A DNA stretch of 64,000 bases from JACRLW01 sp050181465 (GTDB taxonomy: Bacteria; Planctomycetota; UBA1135; UBA2386). The stretch is taken from positions 1 to 64,000 of the forward strand of contig JBFXDD010000007.1 in the NCBI GenBank assembly GCA_050181465.1, read 5' to 3'. The notes beneath the pieces are model-generated. The model was not told where the DNA came from. It did not search any database and saw only the letters and a program-made list of their open reading frames with translations. The position numbers were made by a program, and so were the translations under genes. Position 1 is the first letter of the stretch. Each line of letters starts with the position of its first letter. Of this stretch, positions 8,699-17,541 are shown in pieces.

Positions 8699-10680
8699 TT
8701 GTCGCGCCTCCTGCGCGCGCTCCGTCGGTGTGGACGATAGCCGGCGGTCTTCTGCTTCTGCCCGGTCTCGATGGCGTGGACCGGTCGCCCCTCCGCCAGC
8801 GACGCCTCCGCCTCGCGGCGTCGCGCCTCCAGTGCTTCCGCTGGCGGGTTCGCCGGAATGAGGCACTCGCGACCATCACCGATCAAGTCGGCGCGGCCGG
8901 CATCGATGAGCGCGCGACGAACGACGAACCAGTTGCGGGGTTCGAAGAACTGCATGAGCGCACGTTGGACGACTCGATCTTCGAGCTTTCGAGCCGTGTC
9001 GACCGGCTTCATGGTCGTCGGGTCGAGCCCTGTGTGGTACATGCACGTGGCGATGTCCATGGGCGCAGGAATGAAGTCCTGTACCTGGCGAGGTCGGTAG
9101 CCGCGCTGCTTGAGGAACACCGCGAGCTCGATCATCTCGGCGACTCCCGAGCCGGGGTGGCTCGCGATGAAGTAGGGCACGAGGTATTGCTCCTTACCGG
9201 CCTTGCGCGAAGCCTTCGCAAAGCCCTCGGCGAACGTGTCGAAAGACGCGCTGACCGGCTTCTTCATCAAGCCCAACACCTTCTCGCTCACGTGTTCGGG
9301 CGCGACTTTGAGATGCCCACCGACATGGTGGGCGGCGAGTTCGTCGAGGTACTCCTCTGAACGAGCTGCCAGATCCATGCGAATGCCGGAGGAGATGCGA
9401 ATCGATCGGATTCCCTCGATGGCGCGCGCTTCCTTCATCAACTCCACCAGCGGAGCGTGGTCGGTGCCGAGCAGCTTGCAGATGGTCGGGTGGACGCAGG
9501 AGAGCCGGCGGCAGATCTTCTCGACCTCGGGTTTGGTGCAGCGCATCCGATACATGTTTGCGGTCGGGCCGCCGATGTCGCTGACGTGGCCGCGAAACTC
9601 CGGATCCTCCGTCATCGAGCGAATCTCGCGGAGGATCGAGTCCTTGCTGCGACTCTGGATGATTCGGCCCTGGTGCATCGTGATCGAACAGAACGTGCAG
9701 CCGCCGAAGCAGCCACGCATGATCGTCACGGAATCCTTGATCATGGCGTGCGCGGGTATCGGTTCGCCATACGAAGGGTGAGCTCGGCGCGTGAATGGGA
9801 GGTCGTAGATCGCATCCATCTGCGCCTCGGCGAGCGGCATCGCCGGAGGATTGATCACGACCAAGCGTTCGCCGTGGCGCTGCACGAGACGGCGCCCGTT
9901 CATCGGGTTGGTCTCGTCGTGAAGGAGTTTCGTCATCCGAGCGAACGCCGGCTTGTCGCCGCGCACGATCTCGAAGCCTGGCAGTTCGATGGTCGCGATC
10001 GTTGTCCCGTCGGTATCGCAGAGGGGTTCCGGTGCTTCCCGTGCGCCCGCAAGCCAAGCCACACCGCGCAGATTGCGCAGCGCCTTCACGTTCTCGCCCG
10101 CGGCGAGTCGGCGAGCGATGGTGAGGATGGTGTCTTCACCCATGCCGAACGCGACGAGATCCGCCTTCGACGTCACGAGCACGCTCGGTCGCACGATGTC
10201 GGACCAATAGTCGTAATGGGCAATCCGACGCAGCGATGCCTCCACACCGCCGGCGATCACCGGAACACCCGGAAACGCCTCGCGGCACCGCTGGGCGTAC
10301 ACGTTTGTCGCGCGATCGGGCCGCAGTCCGATTCGACCACCCGGCGAATACGCGTCGTCATTGCGACGCTTCCGATTCGCGGTGTAGTGGTTGATCATCG
10401 AATCCATGTTGCCGGCGCTGACTGCGAAGAAGAGTCGCGGGCGTCCGAAGCGCCGGAACGCGCCGGCGTCTTGCCAAGGGGGTTGCGATAGCACGGCAAC
10501 GCGGAAGCCGTTCGCCTCGAGGACTCGACCGAGCAGCGCCATGGCGAAGCTCGGATGGTCTACGTAGGCGTCACCGGTGACGAAGACGATGTCCACGCTG
10601 TCCCAGCCGCGTGCGTCGACTTCGCCCGGGGTCATCGGCAGGAAACGGAGAGAGTCCGATGCGGCGCAGTGCTCGGCCAT
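8695..10680 (-). CDS. ygiQ: YgiQ-family radical SAM protein
   Basis: A radical SAM enzyme of the YgiQ/UPF0313 family, whose reaction is not established. The N-terminal stretch FLPM through GWDSVDIVFVTGDAYVDHPSF is close to E. coli YgiQ. The cluster motif is CFGGCTFC (C324, C328, C331 counted from this start). A C-terminal DUF3362-like segment includes QDFIPAPMDIATCMYHTGLDP. The protein ends in a basic Arg/Lys tail. The ATG at 10680 was chosen because it places the conserved FLPM about 15 residues in, as in relatives; an upstream in-frame TTG at 10752 is possible. No clear ribosome site is visible. The stop overlaps the M1 peptidase start (GTGA). Confidence 0.93.
   Translation of the reverse strand: MAEHCAASDSLRFLPMTPGEVDARGWDSVDIVFVTGDAYVDHPSFAMALLGRVLEANGFRVAVLSQPPWQDAGAFRRFGRPRLFFAVSAGNMDSMINHYTANRKRRNDDAYSPGGRIGLRPDRATNVYAQRCREAFPGVPVIAGGVEASLRRIAHYDYWSDIVRPSVLVTSKADLVAFGMGEDTILTIARRLAAGENVKALRNLRGVAWLAGAREAPEPLCDTDGTTIATIELPGFEIVRGDKPAFARMTKLLHDETNPMNGRRLVQRHGERLVVINPPAMPLAEAQMDAIYDLPFTRRAHPSYGEPIPAHAMIKDSVTIMRGCFGGCTFCSITMHQGRIIQSRSKDSILREIRSMTEDPEFRGHVSDIGGPTANMYRMRCTKPEVEKICRRLSCVHPTICKLLGTDHAPLVELMKEARAIEGIRSIRISSGIRMDLAARSEEYLDELAAHHVGGHLKVAPEHVSEKVLGLMKKPVSASFDTFAEGFAKASRKAGKEQYLVPYFIASHPGSGVAEMIELAVFLKQRGYRPRQVQDFIPAPMDIATCMYHTGLDPTTMKPVDTARKLEDRVVQRALMQFFEPRNWFVVRRALIDAGRADLIGDGRECLIPANPPAEALEARRREAEASLAEGRPVHAIETGQKQKTAGYRPHRRSARRRRDK
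8707..8712 (-). promoter_or_regulatory. Shine-Dalgarno deciding the M1 peptidase GTG start
   Basis: AGGAGG on the minus strand, eight bases before the GTG at 8698 that overlaps the preceding stop codon as GTGA. It supports the start that leaves a clean signal peptide. Confidence 0.7.
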
Positions 10681-10764
10681 GGTGGCGGTTGGGCTCGCTT
10701 CTGAGTGCGCGAGCGAACCATGAGGTGTACGGCGCAGGTATGGCGACGCCAAGACGGGGCGTGG

Positions 10765-12000
10765 TCAGCGCACCGGAATCACGACGCGAAGCGGAAGTCG
10801 GGCCAGGCTTGTCGGATCGCCGGCGGGATCGCTCCCGACGAGGTTGACGGCCAATCGCGCTTCCCCGATCGCATTGAGGTTTCGCTCGCGGAGAAATGCG
10901 CCGAGTACGGCAGTCGACCGCTGGATTCGCTCCTCCCACGGCCCCGGTTCGGCGTCGACCGTCGCCACCCGCTCTCGAGCGCATTCGACCAGGCGCTCCG
11001 ATTCGGCGATGACGACGGGTCTGGGCTCGGCTTCGACCGCAACGAAGGGGATCACGAACCACGCACGGTTCGCATCTTGGACGAGCATCGGGTCACCACC
11101 GTTGCCGTAGCCGAGCGGTCCGAGTCGGGCTCCGACGCCGTGAAAGATGGCCATTCGACCGGGCCAATCCCCGGGGTCTGGGTGCATGAGCCAGCGCACC
11201 GCCTCGGTGCGTGCCAGTCTGGGCACCAACGTCGGTCGCGGGCCGCCGACGACCAGCTCAGGGCCGCGACTTTGGACCGGTGACTTCGGGCTCGCGAAGC
11301 TGTCGTTCGCGAAGGCGAGTCCGGTATCCAGGAATCGAACATGGCGTTCGCCGAGTTCGGACCAGAGGACGCGGACGAAGACGCGGGCGATCCCGGCGCG
11401 GTCGAGGTCTTCGAGAATGCGAAGTTCCATCGATCCGCTGCGCAGCGCGACGACGGCCGCGGTCGAGGGGTCGTAATCCAACTCGTGGCGGGCACCGCTG
11501 CGCTCGACGATCCGCAGGGTGTCGTGATCCAACCGCTCGGCGCTCGCTGCGCGAGTCAGTGGTCCCAGACACAGCGAGTCGATCGCACTTCGCAGAGTCA
11601 GCGTGGTGGCGCGCAGTGCTTCATCCGCCGGTCGGTCGTCGTCGGCGCTCGTTCCACCACGAACTTCCTCGTCGCGAGCGATCGCCCAACTGCCGTCCGG
11701 CCAGGTCACCTTCATGAGGGACGGCAAGCTCGCGCGGATGCTGACCGGCGGACCTGCCTGACTCTCGCGCAACTCGAGCGCGACGCGATCGAATCCACCC
11801 GCGCGTGGTCCGTGAGTGCGCCGCACGATCGCCGCGACGACCTCGATCGGCGTGCCCTCGATTGCGGGACTCGGCGCCGGTTCGGGCCGCTTCTCGACTT
11901 CTGAGCTTCGTTCGTTCCCGGTCTCGAAGTCACAGCCGGCGAGAGCGCAGGACGCAATGCCCAGACCGAGTCGCAGCGCGAGGTCTCGCGGCGCGGCCAT
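10765..12000 (-). CDS. Predicted lipoprotein of unknown function
   Basis: I do not recognise this 411-residue protein. It begins with an Arg-containing, hydrophobic signal peptide and a lipobox LAGC (cysteine about residue 23), followed by an acidic, Pro-rich linker (GNERSSEVEKRPEPAPSP). A soluble domain follows with no transmembrane segment or known catalytic motif; one segment (WLMHPDPGDWPGRMAIFHG) is Trp/His/Asp-rich. The ATG was chosen because it lies one base into the stop of the upstream HEAT-repeat lipoprotein gene (TGATG), so the two are probably co-translated, and because it leaves a proper signal peptide. Expected location is periplasmic, membrane-anchored. Confidence 0.75.
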   Translation of the reverse strand: MAAPRDLALRLGLGIASCALAGCDFETGNERSSEVEKRPEPAPSPAIEGTPIEVVAAIVRRTHGPRAGGFDRVALELRESQAGPPVSIRASLPSLMKVTWPDGSWAIARDEEVRGGTSADDDRPADEALRATTLTLRSAIDSLCLGPLTRAASAERLDHDTLRIVERSGARHELDYDPSTAAVVALRSGSMELRILEDLDRAGIARVFVRVLWSELGERHVRFLDTGLAFANDSFASPKSPVQSRGPELVVGGPRPTLVPRLARTEAVRWLMHPDPGDWPGRMAIFHGVGARLGPLGYGNGGDPMLVQDANRAWFVIPFVAVEAEPRPVVIAESERLVECARERVATVDAEPGPWEERIQRSTAVLGAFLRERNLNAIGEARLAVNLVGSDPAGDPTSLARLPLRVVIPVR

Positions 12001-12956
12001 CACCGATCGCGCTGGAAGGCGCGCTTCCATTCTTCGACGTCGTAGCCGTGGTCTTCACCGCCGGCGAGCGCTTGCAGTGCCTTGCGCGACGCGAGTCGTA
12101 CGTTCTGGTTGCTCTCCGCAGGCCCGATCAGCGCGATCAGCGCCGGCAGCGCTTCCCGATCCCGGAAGCGACCGAGCGCAACCGCTGCCGCCGCACGGAC
12201 GAGCGGGGTCGGGTGGGAGACGAAGGGCTCGACGAAGCTTCGATACCTCGGCTCTCGCGACAACCCGAGTCCGCGAACGGCACTCACCAGCACTTCCGGC
12301 GGGTTCGCTTCGAGGCCGCTGCCGAGGACTCGTGCCCAGATCGCATGGAACGGCTCCGCGTCGGCGACGGTCTCCTGGATCTGCAGCATCGACCAGGCCG
12401 CGCCACCGCGAATCTCGCTCGGATGGCTACCCGACTCGATGACTCGGGCGAGCAACTGCGGCGGCGTGCGCGCGTCGGCGAGGATGCCGAGGCCGAACGC
12501 AGCGTTCGAGAGCACGTCGGGTTCGGTCGCATTCAGGGCATTGAGAAGCGGATCGAGAGCGAGCGGGTTCTTGCTGAAGCCGATCGCGCCGGCGGCGATC
12601 GCGCGGTTCCGCGGGAACTCGGGACGATCGAGTTCATGCGCCAGGGTCTCGAAGTGCTCGGTCGCCGTCTTCTCGAGAAAACTGCGCAGCTTGCTCGCGT
12701 TCTTCCCCTCGCCCGCAGGATCACCGACCAGCATGTATTGCAGGTAGCGATCGAGGACCTGGTCGAGCGAGATCAGGAGTCGGCCCGGGTCCGCCAGGCG
12801 GTTCTCCGCCTCGGCCATCCGCGCCTGCCGATCCTTCTCCTCCTGGATCAGGGCAGGATCGGCGGGGTCCTTCTTCTGGTCGGGTGCCGAGGAACAGCCG
12901 GACAGAGCGGCCAGCCAGGCGAAGAGAGCGACGGCGAGGATCGTGGAGGACTTCAT
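12000..12956 (-). CDS. HEAT-repeat lipoprotein
   Basis: A 318-residue lipoprotein with a signal peptide and lipobox LSGCSS (C21), then a charged Lys/Glu/Gln linker. From about residue 110 it consists of degenerate alpha-helical HEAT-like repeats (for example AIAAGAIGFSKNPLALDPLL and AAAVALGRFRDREALPALI). Such repeats usually mediate protein binding, and nothing suggests an enzyme. It overlaps the next lipoprotein gene by TGATG, so the two probably act together in the periplasm. The 5' side is followed after about 75 bases by the double palindromic repeat, so its promoter must lie in or just after that repeat. Confidence 0.8.
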   Translation of the reverse strand: MKSSTILAVALFAWLAALSGCSSAPDQKKDPADPALIQEEKDRQARMAEAENRLADPGRLLISLDQVLDRYLQYMLVGDPAGEGKNASKLRSFLEKTATEHFETLAHELDRPEFPRNRAIAAGAIGFSKNPLALDPLLNALNATEPDVLSNAAFGLGILADARTPPQLLARVIESGSHPSEIRGGAAWSMLQIQETVADAEPFHAIWARVLGSGLEANPPEVLVSAVRGLGLSREPRYRSFVEPFVSHPTPLVRAAAAVALGRFRDREALPALIALIGPAESNQNVRLASRKALQALAGGEDHGYDVEEWKRAFQRDR

Positions 12957-13029
12957 GCGCGAGGCGCTTGGATGCTGCCTCGCGCCGAATCTTCCCGCCG
13001 CCCGGCCTCGTTGTCATGGCCCGACCCGA

Positions 13030-13210
13030 CTAGCCCGGACTATTCGTGAACGTCGTCGCGAGATCGCCGCAGGTCGATGACCGGCAAGGAGCTGCGTCGG
13101 TCGACGACCGAAGCGTAGCTGTAGCTACGCTGCCAGGGAGGAGCCGACGGAGCGACGCCGCCGGGCGCGACTTGCGGCGATCGCAGTAGACGGTCACGAG
13201 TAGTCCGGGC
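13030..13210 (+). repeat. CTAG-ended palindromic repeat, copy A
   Basis: An intergenic element of about 180 bp. It starts CTAGCCCGGA..TTCGTGAACGTC and ends with the near-inverted sequence. It is imperfectly self-complementary along its length and centred on AGCGTAGCTGTAGCTACGCT (13112-13131). It is followed at once by copy B in the same orientation. An open frame of about 115 codons runs through the two copies on the minus strand, but it is simply the repeat translated and is not a gene. Confidence 0.9.
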
Positions 13211-13390
13211 GAGCCCGGACTATTCGTGAACGTCGTCGCGAGATCGCCGCAGGTCGATGACCGGCAAGGAGCTGCGTCGGTCGACGACCGAAGCGTAGCT
13301 GTAGCTACGCTGCCAGGGAGGAGCCGACGGAGCGACGCCGCCGGGCGCGACTTGCGGCGATCGCAGTAGACGTTCACGAAGAATCCGGAC
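13211..13390 (+). repeat. CTAG-family palindromic repeat, copy B (tandem with A)
   Basis: A direct tandem of copy A at an exact 180-bp period. The two are almost identical; the visible differences are confined to the left two bases and the right-hand 20 bases (GACGGTCACGAGTAGTCC in A, GACGTTCACGAAGAATCC in B). The junction has lost the CTAG seen at other copies. Copies A and B fill most of the 452-bp space between the HEAT-repeat lipoprotein and the 5'-nucleotidase genes. Nothing else is seen there. Confidence 0.9.
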
Positions 13391-13408
13391 TCGCCGCGCC
13401 GGCCGGGC

Positions 13409-15835
13409 TCAGAACGCGATCGTGCTGCAGTCCGAGACGCGGCTGACGCGATTCAGGAAGGGCACGCCGCCCGGTTCCGCGATCTCCAGCGAAACCGCTT
13501 CCACCGTGATGGCTGCCGAGCAGCTCGTCGGCAGGGTCCACTGGTAGATTCCGTTGCTGTCCGCGAAGACATGGAAGGGTTGGAAGCCCGGCGGGAGGAA
13601 GAGCTGGCTCAGGGCGTCGCCGCCGATGCCGAACAGCGGCCCTGCCCCGTTCGTGCACTGAGCCGAGATCAGGTTGAACAGGCGAATGCCCGGCAGGGCT
13701 CCGACGACGTCGATCGTGATCGGGCCGCAATGGACGAGGTCCTGCGACACGTTGATCTGGAAGGCCGGGTCCACGAAAGCGAGCACGCCCTCGCCGCGAA
13801 CCGCGAGCTGCTGGATGAACAGGTCGCTCGCCACTGCGGTCTCGGCGGTCGCGAACGGGGTGGTCGAGTGGTTGGCCAGGAAGAACTCGGCGAGGGCGTC
13901 TTGCTCGGTGCCGGCGGCCGCGAAGGTGGCGCCTCCGGCCGGCAAGCCGGCGTTGCGCAGGTCGACCCGATTCGCGAAGGTCGGATTCGCGTTGATGAAG
14001 CTCGGGTAGGGGTAGCTGTCGCCACCGTTGGCGAGGAAGTCGAGGGTCACGACTCGGATGGGATCCGCACCGATCACCTGACCTTCCGCCACGACCACCG
14101 GCGATCGCGCGAGCGGATCCGTGAGCGCAGCGAAGCGCACTCGATCACCGACGGCGCGGGCGGAGTCGAAGCTGAACGACATCCCGCCGATCTGCCCGAA
14201 CTGGCCGGGGGTGGCGCCGGGGCCGGTCGCGGCGACCGCGTGTTCGAGAACCTGCTTCAACTGCGCCCGAGTCAGGGTGAGCATCGCGAGCCCGTTGTTG
14301 AAGCGGAGGCTGTCTTCGATGTCGAGCTGGGAGATCTGGCCGGCCAGTTTGCCGGAAAGGGGATTGGCTCGGGTGGGCAGGAGCGCACCGGTCACGCCGT
14401 CGATCGAACCGATGGGATTGCGGATGCCGCCGCCGTTCTTCAGGGAGACCTGCACCGTCGGATCGAGCGAGCGCGCCGCGGCCAAGTTCGCCTCGGCGGT
14501 AAGCGTGCCGAGGTTGGTTTCTTCGGTGCGGACGAAGGCGCGACGACCTTCGAGGAAGACGGAGGCATTGCCGACGATGTTGCCGTCCTTCTGGATGACG
14601 ACTTGCTGCACCGCATTGGTCAGGTCGCGCACGGTGCCGCCCTTGGTGCCCGGGGCGAAGGGCGCACTCAGGTCGCCCCACAGGTCCAGGACGCCTTGGC
14701 TGTCGGTGGCGAACGCACCGCTCTCCGCGGCGACTACGGTGTTCGGCTGCACGACTCCTTGCGCGTCGAAGTCGATCACGAGCCGGCCGACGTAGGAATA
14801 CTGACCGTCCGTGCTCACGATGACGGCAGGCTGGCCGTCGGCGTTGGTTGCGATCAGCGGGTAGTTGCCGGCGGCGACGTCACCGACCCGCAGGCGATCG
14901 GTCGCGTCGGCGAGCAGCGTGTCGGAACCACCGGCGATCGCGATGTCGACGCCGCGCAGCAGCGGAACGAGTTGCTGCTCGAGTGCGATTTGCTGGAGGT
15001 GGGTGACGAGCACGATCTTGTCGATCCCGAGGTTCTGGAGTTGGTCGATGGTCGGCTGCAGGATCAGGGCCAGCGCAGCCATGTCGTTGGTTCCGGCGCC
15101 GGGATTGCGAACCGTGACGCCTCCCGTCGAGGAGATCGACGCGACCAGGGGCGTCGTGGCGCCGACCACACCGAAAGACTGTCCACCCTGGTTCACGATC
15201 GTGGCGGGCGCGAGCTTCGGCGCGAGCACTGCTTGGGGCAGGTTGCTCAGCGGCGACTCGAAGTCGGTGCTCGGCCGGATGTTGGGGGTGTACAGACCGG
15301 ACAGCGGGGCATCGCCGGAGAAGTCCAGGTTGGCGCTGAGGTAGGGGAACTGCGCACCAAGCCAGCGAGCATCGCTCAGGACGCCGCCGACGACGCGAAC
15401 ATCGGTCCCGATCAGGTCGCGGAAGGCCTGCGTGCCGGCGTCGAATTCGTGATTACCGACAGCGGATGCGTCGACACCGAGGATGTTCATGATCGCGACG
15501 TCGACTCGGCCTTCGAGTTCGCGCGCGAACGGGTTGGCGAGTGCGGTGCGCAAAGGTCCGCGGAGCGAGCCATCCCCCGCGGCGGAGAAGAACGGGCCGG
15601 GCAGGTAGTTGTCGCCGGCGGACAGCAGCAGCGAAGGGATACCGGCCGTGCCGGCGATGGCTTCGAGCCGATCGACGACCGCTGCGAAGTTCGGTGCGTT
15701 GACGACCGCGTCGACGTCGCCTTCCAGATCGGAAGCGTGCAGGATCTGCACGCGAGTCTGTGCGGTGGCGAGCGTCGCGAGACAGAGACCACCGAATGCG
15801 GCGGCCAGGCGACGGGATGCTGCGAGGGAATTCAT
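13409..15835 (-). CDS. Secreted 5'-nucleotidase family metallophosphoesterase
   Basis: Predicted to release phosphate from nucleotides outside the cytoplasm. The 808-residue protein has a signal peptide (about 1-25, ending TAQ) and a calcineurin-like phosphoesterase domain with GDNYLPG (74-80) and GNHEFD (127-132). A 5'-nucleotidase C-terminal domain follows (about 350-620; NGGGIR and the LRFNNG..L segment). A tail of about 110 residues with scattered cysteines is outside the family and resembles the secreted-protein modules of this phylum. The first metal motif reads DLEGD where relatives have D-x-H-G, so one metal ligand looks changed to Glu. The chosen ATG gives the signal peptide; a longer frame upstream lacks one. 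Divergent from alkaline phosphatase. Confidence 0.88.
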   Translation of the reverse strand: MNSLAASRRLAAAFGGLCLATLATAQTRVQILHASDLEGDVDAVVNAPNFAAVVDRLEAIAGTAGIPSLLLSAGDNYLPGPFFSAAGDGSLRGPLRTALANPFARELEGRVDVAIMNILGVDASAVGNHEFDAGTQAFRDLIGTDVRVVGGVLSDARWLGAQFPYLSANLDFSGDAPLSGLYTPNIRPSTDFESPLSNLPQAVLAPKLAPATIVNQGGQSFGVVGATTPLVASISSTGGVTVRNPGAGTNDMAALALILQPTIDQLQNLGIDKIVLVTHLQQIALEQQLVPLLRGVDIAIAGGSDTLLADATDRLRVGDVAAGNYPLIATNADGQPAVIVSTDGQYSYVGRLVIDFDAQGVVQPNTVVAAESGAFATDSQGVLDLWGDLSAPFAPGTKGGTVRDLTNAVQQVVIQKDGNIVGNASVFLEGRRAFVRTEETNLGTLTAEANLAAARSLDPTVQVSLKNGGGIRNPIGSIDGVTGALLPTRANPLSGKLAGQISQLDIEDSLRFNNGLAMLTLTRAQLKQVLEHAVAATGPGATPGQFGQIGGMSFSFDSARAVGDRVRFAALTDPLARSPVVVAEGQVIGADPIRVVTLDFLANGGDSYPYPSFINANPTFANRVDLRNAGLPAGGATFAAAGTEQDALAEFFLANHSTTPFATAETAVASDLFIQQLAVRGEGVLAFVDPAFQINVSQDLVHCGPITIDVVGALPGIRLFNLISAQCTNGAGPLFGIGGDALSQLFLPPGFQPFHVFADSNGIYQWTLPTSCSAAITVEAVSLEIAEPGGVPFLNRVSRVSDCSTIAF

Positions 15836-16028
15836 GGAGTCGGACTCGTTCGGGAGTGGGATGGCAGATATCGACCGAGAGAGCGCGCGCGGCGATGCCC
15901 ACGGATCGGACTCCGTATGGAAGACCGAGAGATCAAGCGCGCGTGGTGGCTTCCAAAAAATGGTGGACGCATCGTTGCGCCATGCTTGATCGGCCCGTGC
16001 TGTTCTCGTTGAACTCCGGATCCCTGTC
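15836..16028. promoter_or_regulatory. Divergent promoter region between the two phosphatase genes
   Basis: A 193-bp region must drive both the 5'-nucleotidase (minus) and the alkaline phosphatase (plus). It contains an AAAAAA tract near 15955. I found no convincing pair of PhoB half-sites; a single CTGTCAT sits against the alkaline phosphatase start codon. Confidence 0.4.
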
Positions 16029-17537
16029 ATGCACGTGCTCGCCCTTCCCGCGCTCTTCGCGTTCTTCGCAGTGATGTCGACGCCGCTCGCGGCGTGGAAC
16101 GGCTGCTCGCCCGAGGCGAATCCCAGAACTCAGGACCCGGGCGCTTCGCGTCCGCCGGCGAAGAACGCGATCTTCTTCGTTGCCGACGGCATGGGCGTGT
16201 CGACGGTGACCGCGACTCGCGTGTTCTCCGTCGGCGTCGGCGGCAAGCTCGTGCTCGATCGCATGCCCTTCACCGCGGTTTCACGAACCTTCACGACCGA
16301 CTCCATCACCGCCGACAGCGCGGGCACGATGAGCGCGATGATCACCGGTGTGAACACGAACACCGGCGTCATCAGTCTGGGCCCCAAGACCGAACGCAAC
16401 GACTTCCACGGCGACGGTGACGACTTCGCTCCGATGACCTTGCTCGAACTGGCAAAGGCCGCGGGCAAGCGCATCGGAATCGTGAGCACGGCGCGCGTCA
16501 CGCATGCCACCCCTGCGGCGTGTTTCGCGCACGTGAACGACCGCGACAAGGAGGCGGAGATCGCCGCGCAAGGCACGCCCGGCGAGCCGGAGTTCAACGC
16601 ACGCTTGCGGAACGGAATCGATCTCCTGGTCGGCGGCGGCAGGCGCTTCTTCCTCCCGAGCGGGGTCGTCGACGAGGAGGGCGAAGCCGGAGGTCGCGAG
16701 GACGGGCGGAATCTGATCGATCGGTTCAGGGGGCACGGCTACCGCTACGTCTGGCGCGAGGAAGAATGGTCTGCGCTGCGGTCGGCGGATCTCCCGGTGC
16801 TGGCGCTCTTCGAGAGCAGTCACATGGAGTACGAGTATGACCGCAAGACGGACGTCGGCGGCGAGCCGTCGCTGTCGAGCATGGTCGAGCGAGCGATCGA
16901 TCTGCTCGACGATGCTCCGGGAGGTTTCGTGTTGGTCGTCGAGGGTGGGCGAGTCGATCACGCGCACCATGCGGGGAACGCATTCCGTGCCCTCGTGGAT
17001 GCCGAGGAGTTCGATCGCGCCGTGGGGGTGGCGATCGACCGCGTGGACCTGCGGGATACCGTCATTCTCGCGACGGCAGACCACAGCCACACACTGAGCA
17101 TCGCCGGTTATCCGCTGCGACCGCTCGCCGAACTGCCCTATGCCACGAAGGGCCATCCCGACGGCTACGCCGCAATGGCCCACGGCGGGATTCTGGACGC
17201 CGCCTACGGCATCGATCCCAAGTCCGGCATCGTGCGACGCACGCTCGGTGCCGATCGACTTCCGTATACGCCGCTCTCCTACGCCAACGGACCCGGCGCG
17301 CGCGGAGCTCCACGCAGCGACCCGCGCTCGGATCGCTCGGCTGGATTCAACGGCACGGTCCCGACCGGCCCGACCCATCCCGACTATCTACAGGCCGCGA
17401 CCGTCCCCCTCGGCTCCGAGACTCACGGCGGCGAGGACGTCCTGATCTGGGGGATCGGTTCGGGTTCCAGCGCGCTGCGCGGAGTGGTTCCGAATACGGC
17501 GTGTTTCGACGTCCTTCGCGCCGCGCTCGGTCTCTGA
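16029..17537 (+). CDS. phoA: Alkaline phosphatase (PhoA family)
   Basis: Hydrolyses phosphomonoesters with two zinc ions and magnesium; exported. The 502-residue protein has an N-terminal hydrophobic signal (about 1-22, with a cysteine at 26 that could be a lipobox-like site). It has the metal aspartate in FVADGMG (D53), the nucleophile in ADSAGTMSA (S97), a histidine cluster DHAHHAGN, ADHSHT, and the C-terminal SETHGGEDV zinc site. All catalytic motifs are present. It diverges from the 5'-nucleotidase gene, which suggests shared control of phosphate scavenging, although no clear Pho box was found. A small lipoprotein gene follows after four bases. Confidence 0.95.
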   Translation: MHVLALPALFAFFAVMSTPLAAWNGCSPEANPRTQDPGASRPPAKNAIFFVADGMGVSTVTATRVFSVGVGGKLVLDRMPFTAVSRTFTTDSITADSAGTMSAMITGVNTNTGVISLGPKTERNDFHGDGDDFAPMTLLELAKAAGKRIGIVSTARVTHATPAACFAHVNDRDKEAEIAAQGTPGEPEFNARLRNGIDLLVGGGRRFFLPSGVVDEEGEAGGREDGRNLIDRFRGHGYRYVWREEEWSALRSADLPVLALFESSHMEYEYDRKTDVGGEPSLSSMVERAIDLLDDAPGGFVLVVEGGRVDHAHHAGNAFRALVDAEEFDRAVGVAIDRVDLRDTVILATADHSHTLSIAGYPLRPLAELPYATKGHPDGYAAMAHGGILDAAYGIDPKSGIVRRTLGADRLPYTPLSYANGPGARGAPRSDPRSDRSAGFNGTVPTGPTHPDYLQAATVPLGSETHGGEDVLIWGIGSGSSALRGVVPNTACFDVLRAALGL

Positions 17538-17541
17538 TCCC

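Noticed and set aside
13030..13377. A 115-codon open frame through the tandem repeats, with an internal duplicated sequence
   Set aside because: It is the palindromic repeat translated twice. No ribosome site, no conserved protein pattern, and the same frame is broken in other copies.
13571..16012. An 813-codon frame antisense to the 5'-nucleotidase gene
   Set aside because: GC-rich codon bias opens long antisense frames. The sequence is Arg/Glu/Gly-rich with no domain, and the opposite strand has a clear signal peptide and catalytic motifs.
15836..16028. A Pho box between the divergent phosphatase genes
   Set aside because: Only one CTGTCAT at the start codon; no second half-site at 11-base spacing.
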